Below, piece by piece: positions 27,601 through 39,600 of a DNA stretch of 64,000 nucleotides. Within the stretch, counting starts at the first letter, position 1. Every line of letters begins with the position of its first letter. The stretch spans positions 17,639,401 through 17,703,400 of the forward strand of contig NC_087082.1 in NCBI RefSeq assembly GCF_026151205.1, written 5' to 3'. Origin of the DNA: Bolinopsis microptera. Taxonomy: Eukaryota > Ctenophora > Tentaculata > Lobata > Bolinopsidae. The translations under genes were made by a program, and so were the position numbers. The notes below the pieces were generated by a model. The model worked only from the letters and a program-made list of their open reading frames with translations, searched no databases and was not told where the DNA came from.

Positions 27601-30600
27601 GTCGTCATCATGTTCCGAGTAGGTTGGTTCATCAGGGTCTGATTCAAGTCCAGATTGCAACTGTATCTTTTGCTGATCGGTCTCTCTTTAGGTGGTCTTT
27701 TTATCATAAGCGTGTTTAGTGCTCCTTTTTCTAGATCTTTCTCCGTGGATTTGCTGCTCCTGTTTAAGACAGTGTAGCTTCCCTCCGCATAGTCACCATT
27801 AGCTGCTGCTTCACTTGACTCTAGCTTTACTTTATCAATCGTGCTGTTATGGATAGAAGTCATGTTCCGAGTAGGTTGGTTCGTCAGGGTCTGATTCAAG
27901 TCCAGATTACTGCTGTATATTGAAGATCCTTCTTTGGGTGGCGTGTCACTCTTTATCAGATTAATTTCCCCTCTTCTATCCAGGTCAGTATCTTTAGGTA
28001 CAATCTTTTTCTTGTCTGACTCCTCAGTAACTGCTTCCTCGCTTAAATCAAGTTTATCTTGACTAGATGTGCTGCACTTTTCCTCAGATGTGCTGTACTT
28101 TTCCTCAAATGTGCTGCACTTTCCTTCAGATGTGCTGCACTTTTCCTCAGATGTGCTACACTTTTCCTCAGATGTGCTGCACTTTTCCTCAGATGTGCTG
28201 CACTTTTCCTCAGATGTGCTGCACTTTTCCTCAGATGTGCTGCACTTTTCCTCAGATGTGCTGCACTTTTCCTCAGATGTGCTGCACTTTTCCTCAGATG
28301 TGCTGTACTTTTCCTCAGATGTGCTGCACTTTTCCTCAGATGTGCTGCACTTTTCCTCAGATGTGCTGTACTTTTCCTCAGATGTGCTGCACTTTTCCTC
28401 AGATGTGCTGCACTTTTCCTCAGATGTGCTGCACTTTTCCTCAGATGTGCTGTACTTTTCGTCAGATGTGCTGTTTTGGTGCTTTGAAGGATTCTTCAAA
28501 CTAGCTATGTCATCATATTCATACATATCGGACTTGGTTTCATCGTCAGAATATGTTTCAGCAGCTTTTTCTTTACTCGGACAATGTACGTCTATTTTCT
28601 TGTCAGCTACGCTGATTGACATGCTCGTGATGTAATGGTTTCGGTTCTCTGACTTTTTCATGGATTCGTCTATGGTTACTGGATTTTCCCTACTATTTTT
28701 CGGATTTTCAGTGCAAGGAAACGTCTCTTTGACAGTGCAGCGTTTCTGCGCTTTAATCTTAACGATTATAAACACTATAACAGCAGCAATTAATGCAGAT
28801 ACCGATATTCCTATTACGATCTTCAATTTTTTGGACCTTCTTTCATCTTTAAGATCTTGACGACTAGCATTATTTATCACTTGCAGTGAATCTACGATTT
28901 CCATCTCTGTGGGAGCCATCTGTACTGTATCGTTTTCTGTTCTATCCATTCCTTGTAAATTCTCGACATGTTTGCTATCCGGATATTGTTCTTTAACACA
29001 TTTATAGTTTAAACGATGTTTTATCTCTTTGCGAAGGTTCTGATAGATTTTCCATCTTTTTTCATACACGTTCCAAGGGTTCTCATTTGGCGATGGAATG
29101 AAATCTATATTCTCAAAGTCATTAGACTTACACTCATCTGTTAGCTCAAGGAATGCCTGAACAACCTCCCTTTGTCTTATCATCCAGTCTACCTGAACAC
29201 CTATCATGGCTCTGATACTTCTGTCATTTGACGTTACGTCCAGTTGTTGCAGATTCTTTATTTTGTCTAATTCCTTTTCAAGCTGATTCGCCATTACGTT
29301 ATCTGATAAGAGTGTTTCAACTTTCGTTACAATGTTCTTCTGATCTCCAATCATCTCATTTGCTCTCAACCTCAAAGTGTTCCTTGCGATATCGAGCTGA
29401 CCACTACCATTATCTTCTCGTTCATAGCTCTCAGTCACTATTACTAAAGCAAAAAACCACAAAAGTGTACTACTCATACGAAACGAAATCAAAGCCCGGA
29501 TAAAAATTATCGTTCCTCAGTTAACGTTGAAGGTACAACTGCTTCCGTAAAATAAAGACGTGTAAATGTGTAAAGGTACGTTACTGCTGAACCTTTACCT
29601 AGTATTTCATTTATAAAAGTATTGAACATGCTGTACTTATCGTTAAATTTCGATCTTGCGAGTTAATATGTTACTTGTTACTAAATTCTCAAGGTAAGTT
29701 CGATATAATTAGTTACACATCTTAACTAGAAGCTCAGTAGATAGTGCTACATATGAGGGAGTCTCTTGCGCAATATGAATTCCCCAGCATGTTAGTGAAT
29801 AGTGGCTTATTACTACTATTAGAAAATACCTCGTGTAGAAAATGTAAATTGTTCAGACTGTCAGTCTGTGGTTCAGTATTTAACTACTGAGTAAGGTTTA
29901 TATTATTTGTATGTTCTTTGTTCACAGAACTGAGAAGCGCAGTGATCCGAGACACACTGCTTTTGATAACTGCACTCAAAATAGGACAAAGGTATAAGAC
30001 AATTTGAGAACAAAAAATGAGAATGAAATAATTTCTTTGAAATAATAATGGCAATCATAGAATCATCTCTAAAACAATTAAATACTCTATGGATATTCGT
30101 TACACGAGCGGAGATAAATCGTTCCCGTATTATAATCAACAATCTAATTTTTTCTTCATACTGCAAGTTTTTATTTCTGCCCTGACACAAATCGATAAAT
30201 GTGATCCAACAAAAATTTCTCTACATTGTCCCTTGTTACAGAAACATATTTCAACATTCAACTTTTCGTAAGTTGTTGAGAATGCAAAGGAGTGCTGTTT
30301 GCTCACTTCTTTATCGTAATAGATACACACAGAGATTACATGCTGATTTTTGCCTGAAACATGATTTTGACATTCATTATTTTGTGATTAAATCATTATA
30401 TCCATTAGGTCGACGATTATTTACACAGATCTCACTCTGATATAAAAACCTAAGTTTGAAACATATTTCACAGCTCTGCAATTCGCAATTCTTCATTTGT
30501 ATTGTCCTTACTTACCTCCAACTCTCCAAGTGAAGTTGTAGCCTCCCCCTAGCTTCTCAATTCTCCCTCTATTTGGTATTGATCTTCAGCACCCTCTCCT

Positions 30601-33600
30601 TCACCTAAAGCGTCACTGTTACTGTCTGTTGTATCATAGTCTAGTCCAGAGTCTGTTTCTAGCAAAACTGTCGTCATCATGTTCCGAGTAGGTTGGTTCG
30701 TCAGGGTCTGATTCAAGTCCAGATTGCAACTGTATCTTTTGCTGATCGGTCTCTCTTTAGGCGGTCGTTTTATCATAAGCGTGTTTAATACTCCTTTTTT
30801 TAGATCTTTCTCTGTGGATTTGCTGTTCCTGTTTAAGACAGTGTAGCTTCCCTCCGCACAGTCATCATTAGCTGCTGCTTCACTTGACTCTAGCTTTACT
30901 TTATCAATCGTGCTGTACTCTTCCACGAGGATCTCCTCGATAGAAGTCATGTTCCGAGTAGGTTGGTTCGTCAGGGTCTGATTCAAGTCCAGATTACTGC
31001 TGTATATTGAAGATCCTTCTTTGGGTGGCGTGTCACTCGTTATCAGATTCATTTCCCCTGTTTTATCCAGGTCGGTATCTTTAGGTACAATCCTGTTCTT
31101 GTCTGACTCCTCAGTAACTGCTTCCTCGCTTAAATCAAGTTTATCTTGACTAGATGTGCTGCACTTTTCCTCAGATGTGCTGCACTTTTCCTCAGATGTG
31201 CTGCACTTTTCCTCAGATGTGCTGCACTTTTCCTCAAATGTGCTGTACTTTTCCTCAGATGTGCTGCAATTTTCCTCAGATGTGCTGCACTTTTCCTCAG
31301 ATGTGCTGCACTTTTCCTCAAATGTGCTGCACTTTTCCTCAGATGTGTTGCACTTTTCCTCAAATGTGTTGTCATCTTTGTCTGCAACAGAGGTCTTTGT
31401 TGATCCCTGCTTAGGTTGTAATTTCACTATAGCTAGATGACAGCTGTATTGTGTTTCTAGCGGCCTCTCTTCCTCCCCTTTTAAGTCAGTATCTACTTTC
31501 GAATAATTTGTATCTTCTTTCTTTAGATCTTGATCTTTGTCAGCTTGTATTTTGTGTAGGTTCCTCTGATGTTCTAAGATTTTGAGAGGGGTTTTGGGAT
31601 AGATTTCATCGTAGAGAGGTTCTCCCTCCTCGTTATCTTCAGAAATCCAGACTTCATATTTTCTGAGAGGAGAAGTTGATGATTTTTTGTCTAGTCGCTG
31701 TATCAAGGTTTGGTTCAGATCTACATTGCAACTGTATTGTCTTTCCAGTCCGGGTCTTTCTTTTGATTGTCTGGTTAGGTCCAGTCTGGTTGTTGCAAAT
31801 GTCGAGTACCTTCCATCTTCTTCCTTATCAACTGATCCTAATGCGCCTCTTTGCTTGGCTTTACTAATTGTGTCATACTCACAGTTAGTTTCATCCGCTG
31901 GTACGACAGTATTTCTGTCCACGGGTATGACTGTTGTATAAGTGTAACTCACTTTACTGCTACATGGTTTGTGAAGGACACAACAGTTTCCTTCCTCATC
32001 TGTTGCCTGATCTTTGTTGGACAGAGTATTGCACTGTAAATCACTTCCATTTTTTCCGCCAGTTTTAGGAGGTTCTTTAATGTCTAGTTCTTCGTAGAGA
32101 GGACACTCTTCATCTTCTTTGGCATTTTGCTTTGCATTTTCAACAGACACTACATTTTTAAAGTTAACTTTCTTCGTTGGGGGTCTTTTGCCTTTGTTAC
32201 GGCTCCCAGACGACGCATCTCCTACTCCAGTAGGTTCTGCACTGGGTGCCGCTGATTTAGGTGGAACACTTTGATGACGAGAGGACCGTTTGACTATGTT
32301 TATGTGATACCTTGATCTCAGGATAAAGTAAAGAGCGAGAGACAATAATATGAAGATGGTCAATGTGGTCACTGAGGTTGCCATTATTATTGGTAATTTG
32401 TCTGTCGAAACTGAAGATGATGCGTTGTGATCCCTTTCTTCTGCCATGTTGCTTGCATCTCCATCACAGATGATCTCATTCAGTTTCAGCACGTTTGCTG
32501 TGAACTGAAGATAGAAGTTCCAACATTTCTCATAATCGGTCCATGGAAAATTCGGTGTATCATCTTTACAATCTTTGAAGTCACTGTCATTGAGGTAGTT
32601 CTGGCTGATATTGAGATAAAGAACATTTTCAACTGTACGATGTTGATAGATCATCCAGTCTACGTGCTTTTTCATCACAGCGACCAAATTTCTTTTGTCG
32701 GAATTTTTTATTGTCTGTATTTTTGCCCTCATTTCCTCCCTTTTATTTATTAAAATGCGCAAGGTGCTATTTTGCTCGTCTATCAAAGCTGCCCAAGCAA
32801 TTATCTTATTTTGGATGCCTAATATCTCTTCTGTCCTGTCGATGAGAGCACCTTTACCATTGTCTAAAGAAGAAGCAAAACTCACCAGCACCACTAAAAG
32901 CAAGGCCACAACAAACATTCGGTTACAATTACACATATTTACGAAACGTATACGGAGTAGCTCGAACTGCTTCCTCTGCCCCGACTGAGAGTTATGTTGT
33001 AATGTTGGTCACTCAGCTCATTATACAGTTTGACTTGCTGTACCCTGCTTAGTTCAACAGAGTTATACACATGAAGTGACATCATTATAGTGGTTTACTG
33101 GTATCCTACTCATTTACTACTAACTCTGTGATTCTGTAGTAAACTACGTGACGGTACGATGACACCCTGACTGCTGACATTAGCAGCTTTAGATTGTAGT
33201 GTGGTATTCTTCTGTTTCTGGATGTCACTGCGTTTACTATTGTTTAATAACAGCGAGAGGGTATAAACTGGGTGTAAAGTGAATTGTATGGAAATTGGAA
33301 ATCGGGATATTCAGAATACGGTATCAAAACTTGGCCAAAGAGTGTGATATATATTGAATTTTTAGTAAGAATCTCGTATGTCAATGACACTTGATAATTT
33401 GTAAAGTTCTAAGCTGAAAAAAGCTGAATAGTCAATTGTTATATTGATTGAGCCTGTCAATAGAATGCACGGAGTAAATTTTTGAATACCTATTTTAAAG
33501 AATTTTTAACAATTTAGGTAGTGTTCGTAATTTCCTTGTTATTTGTGATACTTTTATAGAAGAAATGATAGGAACAAAGTTAGGCAAAACTGTAAAAATC

Positions 33601-36600
33601 ATTTAAAAACATCCAAAATTCAATCCATTTAATTATTTATCACACAAGCGAAATAATACTATAATACGAAGTATGGCATCAGATTTATAAAAAGTAAGCA
33701 CACGATACTGTCTTTAATGATTGACATTCTCTATCAAATATCTGTTCCTATCTCAATCAAATCAAAAAAATATATGATTTACATCGTCCCTTTTTAATTA
33801 TGCATAGCAAAACTTCAATTTCCAAATTGTTGTAGGTTTATTGGGATTCAAATGAGTGCTGTTTGCTTTCTTCTGTATAGTAATCAACTCGCAGATCCGA
33901 TTTTGATATTCGCCTGAAACATGAACGGTTCATTACTATGTGATCAAATTTCAAACTTAAATTTCAACTGATTTATGAACTTATCTACTGAAGTTCCAAA
34001 CAAATTTTACACTCTAGTCTCCACTCAAACAATGTTGATGATTGTTACTGATTCAAATTATCCCTACTTACCTTCTGTTAAACTCTGACATAACTTCTGC
34101 TCAATTCGTCTGGTCTCCAGCACCCTCCTCCTCAATTAAAGCGTCACCGTCTGTTGTATCACAGTCTAGTCCGGTGTCTGTTTCTAGCAAAACTCTCGTT
34201 ATCATGTTCAAAGTAGGTTGGTTCGTCAGGGTCTGATTCAAGTCCAGATTGCAACTGTATCTTTTGCTGATCGGTCTCTCTTTAGGCGGTCGTGTTATCA
34301 TAAGCGTGTTAAGTACTCCTGTTTCTATATCTTTCTCTGTGGATTTACTGTTCCTGTTTAAGACTGCGTAGCTTCCCTCCGCATAGTCACCATTAGCTGC
34401 TGCTTCACTTGACTCTAGCTTTACTTTATCAATCGTGCTGTACTCTTCCACGAGGATCTCCTCTATAGAAGTCCTCATCAATTCTTGGTCAGGTTGCAGT
34501 TTCAAGGTGTGGTTCAGTGCTAGATTACAAGTGTATTGTGTTTCTAGTGGTTTCTTGTCTGCTATTAATATTCCAGTCTCGTTCATTAATGATAGACTAG
34601 ACTGTCCTACTTCTAATTCTCCCTTCTCATCCACAGCACTACCACCTTCTTCAGTCAGACAGAATGTGTCGTACTCTCCCTCAATCTCCCTCCCCTCTTC
34701 TGGTGCTACTTCTTCAGCCAGGCAGAACGTGTCGTACTCTCCCTCCTCCTCCTCTGCAGGCTGATCTTCGTGAGCTAGAGTGTTGTACACATTGCTCTGA
34801 TCTTGTTTGGGAGGTTCTTTGAGGCACATTTCGTCGTAGAGAGGATCCTCTTCTTGGTCATGGGTGTAATCAACTGTGTTGGTTAATGGTCCTGTCTTCT
34901 GACTTCCGCTCGCTATCCCTTCAACTCCAGTAGGTTCTGTTTCTCTTTTAGCAGAAAGACTTTTGAGCCGAAAAGATCGTCTGACTATGCGGTATCTTGA
35001 TCTCATGATGAGGTAGAGGGCGAGAGAGGCTATGAGGATGAGAAATACGGGAACGGAGATTCCCAGTATGATAACTAATGATTTATCAAATATATTATCT
35101 GTCGAATCATCTTCTGAGCTATCTTCGTCGTCCTCATCGTTTGAATCATTTTCATCGTCACTATCCTCTGTTTCACTGTCATCTGTTCCATTTTTATCAT
35201 TCATTTGCTCGAGTTGCGAGATACAGCAGCTCTGATAATAATCCCAATATGTAACGTATGTAGACCACATATCTTGGCTCCATTTCGATAAATCAGAGGG
35301 AAGTTCAGCCAAAACCTTCTGATAGCAAGTTGAAATATTGCTACTATGATTTTGTGAAAGATTTTCTATATGTTGGCACTGTTCTTTCATATATCCTTGG
35401 TGATCCAACATAATCTCTCCTGCCCTTCTTAGCTGCCTTATCTGGGTTCCACCTATGAGATATCCATTATCCAGATATATCTTTGTAGCCCCTATCTTAG
35501 TCCTTGATGTGTAGATTCCACTGTTCATGTCTTTTTCTTTTGTAAGGTAGATTAAATTGTCTTGTGCCAAAATCATCTCTTTTGAATTTATCTTTAATAC
35601 ATCTTTTGCATCATCAAAGGTTATTACTGCCGATCGACCGATAATTGTCTCAGCTGCAATTACCATAATTATAAACAAGAAGTTTATAAGCATTTCGTAA
35701 TACTAACACTGTAACCAGCAAACAAACAGAGAAAGTGCAATGTAACGTATTCCAACATGCTATCCTTTTTACTCATCTCACAGTTCAGTTTGGGATCACA
35801 TGGTGTCTACCTGGTTACTCCGACAACACTGCACCCTGATGTACTAACCCTGGTGTATTTATACTTCTCAATACATGACACGTTGTGTGGGCAGTATTGT
35901 TAGTGATTACTCACGTTGTTATGGTGATGTGTTACTCACTCACGTTGTTATGTAATCTACTTCAGCATTACTTCATCTGATTGCAGGTAACTGTGTTACG
36001 TGGGGTGTACACTGTTTTGTATTATGAACACTGATAGTAATTATTATATTTTTCGGTTGATTTGTAATTTAAGATGTACAGGTACCAAGCACTAAGTCGG
36101 AAATAAAACAGGCATTTTTCAAATTCAAATGTAATCAACCTACTGCTTGAGTATTCACAAATAAAATATTTCTCATCTAAATTGGGACGGGAAATATCGG
36201 GAATGTAAGATTTAAATTGGTCAGTGCTAATGTTGATTTGCCTTGCGTGCCCAGTTATAATGCAGTTATTAAATTGAAATTAGAATCGTTATTGATATCT
36301 AGAGAAACCGCAATATTTCATTATTGCTCCCTCAAATGTAATGTAAATTAATATAAATTGCTACAATCATGTATAAATAATAGGTACACAAAACAATCTT
36401 TTGGAATTTCATCAGTTCTTTTCATACGTAAATCAAGGAAAATTAAGAACTGTCTCTTGAACACATGATAATTTCTACATGAGAGTTAATACTCTAATAC
36501 TCTAATAATACTCTAATGTTTGTAGAGCTAAAAAGAGCTTCTTCTCGTATTATGTTGTTGATTTGCACTGATAGAGTGTTGCATCAGTCACAGCCGTTCA

Positions 36601-39600
36601 TCTGGAAGAAAGATCGTCTTACTACGCGATATCTTGATCTCATGATAAAGTAAAGAGTTAGAGACGTTACGAGGATGAAACATATCGGAACGGAGATTCC
36701 AAGTATCATTGATAATTTATCTGATTTTGGCCCTTTATCCGTATCACGGATATAATCTTTGAGCTCTGTTTCTTTGAAATGAAGATACAGATCCCAACTC
36801 TTATCATAGTTGATCCAGGTACCTTGCTCATCTGTTATCTTATCTCTGAAGTTCTGCCATTTCTCAGCATATCTCAGATACATATCCCTGTCCTGATCCC
36901 CTGATATGTTTTTGATGTGATCATTTTGATGTATCATCCAAAGTATTTGCTTCTTCATCGCGATTCTGATAAAGGAATTGTTGGTTCTATCGTTATTGGC
37001 TCCCTCAATCATCTTCGCCATTTCATCTCCCTTTGATCTTAGTTGGTTCAAATTGATCCTCGATGCATCCAACATTTTCTTTTGGATATCCAAGATTTCT
37101 TCCGTCCTGTTGACGAGTGTTTCTTTAGCATTTTCTAAAGAAATAGAACTAAAAACATATCTACAGACTGAAATTCTCGCCAGAACCACAAATAGAAAGC
37201 TTAGAACTAACATCCAGTTTCAACTAGTAGACACACATACAATACTCGAATACAATACGGTATAACAAGAACTACCCTATCTTTAGACTAAAGACTAATG
37301 ATGTAATCTTACTGTTATACAGTGTAACACCCCTGTTTTCAGTACTTTCAAATTAAATCACACCCAGGTTTAGATTACGGACCAGATGGAACTAGCTACG
37401 GTGCTTCAATCCTGATAGAAAAGGCCATGGATCCCAGACAAGATGTTATACTTGCTCTAAAAATGAACGGTGAGAACCTGTTAATGTACACTTAATACCC
37501 ATGTATACGAAGTAGTGGGTATAGTGTGAAGGTAGACTAATCCATATTCATATTTTACCAACACAGTTATGTAACCCAGGAAGATACAACGTGTCTATTT
37601 AGTATAATTACTAATCATATTTTAATTAACTAATTAATTGGTTTTACAGGAGAGGAGCTGCCACGAGACCACGGTTACCCAGTCAGACTGGTAGCCCCGG
37701 GAGTGGTGGGAGCTCGTAACGTGAAGTGGGTAGGCAGTATTACTCTGAGTGAGGTGGAGAGTTTTAGTCACTGGCAGAGGAGAGACTACAAGGGTGGGTA
37801 ATGAGTGTAGTGTTGGTAAAGGTGTAGTAAAGGTGTAGTAAAGGTGTAGTAAAGGTGTAGTAAAGGTGTAGTGTTGGTAAAGGTGTAGTAAAGGTGTAGT
37901 AAAGGTGTAGTGTTGGTAAAGGTGTAGTAAAGGTGTAGTAAAGGTGTAGTGTTGGTAAAGGTGTAGTAAAGGTGTAGTGTTGGTAAAGGTGTAGTAAAGG
38001 TAAAGGTGTAGTAAAGGTGTAGTAAAGGTGTAGTAAAGGTGTAGTAAAGGTGTAGTAAAGGTGTAGTAAAGGTGTAGTAAAGGTGTAGTAAAGGTGTAGT
38101 AAAGGTGTAGTGTTGGTAAAGGTGTAGTAAATGTGTAGTATTGGTAAAGGTGTAGTAAGGTGTAGTGTTGGTTAAGGTGTAGTAAAGGTGTAGTAAAGTG
38201 TAGTAAGGTGTAGTAAGGGTGTAGTAAAGGTGTAGTAAAGGTGTAGTAAAGGTGTAGTAAAGGTGTAGTAAAGGTGTAGTAAAGGTGTAGTGTTGGTAAA
38301 GGTGTAGTAAATGTGTAGTTTAGTAAGGTTGTAGTGTTGGTAAAGGTGTTTGTAGTAAGGTGTAGTGTTGGTAAAGGTGTAGTAAAGGTGTAGTAAAGGT
38401 GTAGTAAAGGTGTAGTGTTGGTAAAGGTGTAGTCAAGGTGTAGTAAAGGTGTAGTAAAGGTGTAGTAAAGGTGTAGTATTGGTAAAGGTGTAGTAAAGGT
38501 GTAGTAAAGGTGTAGTATTGGTAAAGGTGTAGTAAAGGTGTAGTAAAGGTGTAGTGTTGGTAAAGGTGTAGTAAAGGTGTAGTAAAGGTGTAGCATTGGT
38601 GTAGTATTGGTAAAGGTGTAGTAAAGGTGTAGTAAAGGTGTAGTGTTGGTAAAGGTGTAGTAAAGGTGTAGTAAAGGTGTAGCATTGGTTAAGGTGTAGT
38701 AAGGTGTAGTGTTGGTTAAGGTGTAGTAAAGGTGTAGTAAAGGTGTAGTAAAGGTGTAGTAAGGGTGTAGTAAAGGTGTAGTAAAGGTGTAGTATTGGTA
38801 AAGGTGTAGTAAGGTGTAGTGTTGGTTAAGGTGTAGTAAGTATTACATTGATAGACAGTTGTATACAGGTGTGTTACAATTGTAAAAACTGCAGCTGTGT
38901 GTTTGGTAAGGTTGAGTGCATTGTTGAGTTAAAGGTGTAGTCTATTTGGTAAATTCGTAATAGGTTGTATTTTCGTGTTAATTGTTGTATAAAGTGTTAT
39001 AAGTTTAGTAAGTTGTAGTAACATGTTAGTATTGGAAAGTGTAGTATAAAGGTTAATAGTATTGGTTAGTTATAATAGGTAGTAGTACAGGTTAAGTAAA
39101 AGTTGTAGTAAAAGGTTGTGTTATGTAAAGTGTAGTGAATGTTGTAGTTAAAGGTGTAGTATTGGTAAAGGAGTAGATGAAGTGTTAGTGATTGTTAAGG
39201 TGTTAGTAAAGGTGTAGTAAAGGTGTAGTAAGGTGTAGTAAAGGTGTAGTAAGGGTTGTAGTAAAGGTGTAGTAAGGGTGTAGTAAAGGTGTAGTAAAGG
39301 TGTAGTGTTGGTAAAGGTGTAGTGAATGTGTAGTAAAGGTGTAGTATTGGTAAAGGTGTAGTAAGGTGTAGTGTTGGTTAAGGTGTAGTAAAGGTGTAGT
39401 AAAGGTGTAGTAAAGGTGCAGTAAAGGTGTAGTAAAAGTGTAGTAAGGTGTAGTGTTGGTAAAGGTGTGTAGTAAAGGTGTGGAGTCTGGTGGGGAGGTG
39501 AGTCATATTGTTATTCTTGACACGTGATAGTGATTCTGGAGTTGATTGATTTATAGCTGTCACGTAAGTAATAATAATATACCTCATCTCTCCACCAGAA

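Noticed and set aside
28059-28635. Long plus-strand open frames made of MCCTFPQ or LHFSSDV repeats (also at 31146-31440 and 25277-25570)
   Set aside because: They are alternative-frame translations of the 21-bp minisatellite inside minus-strand receptor genes; a unit divisible by three keeps all six frames open.
37634-38685. Minus-strand frames of 320 and 121 codons rich in [10 protein letters not shown]
   Set aside because: They are translations of the 10-bp-type minisatellite next to SUOX exon 9, without signal, domain or splice context.
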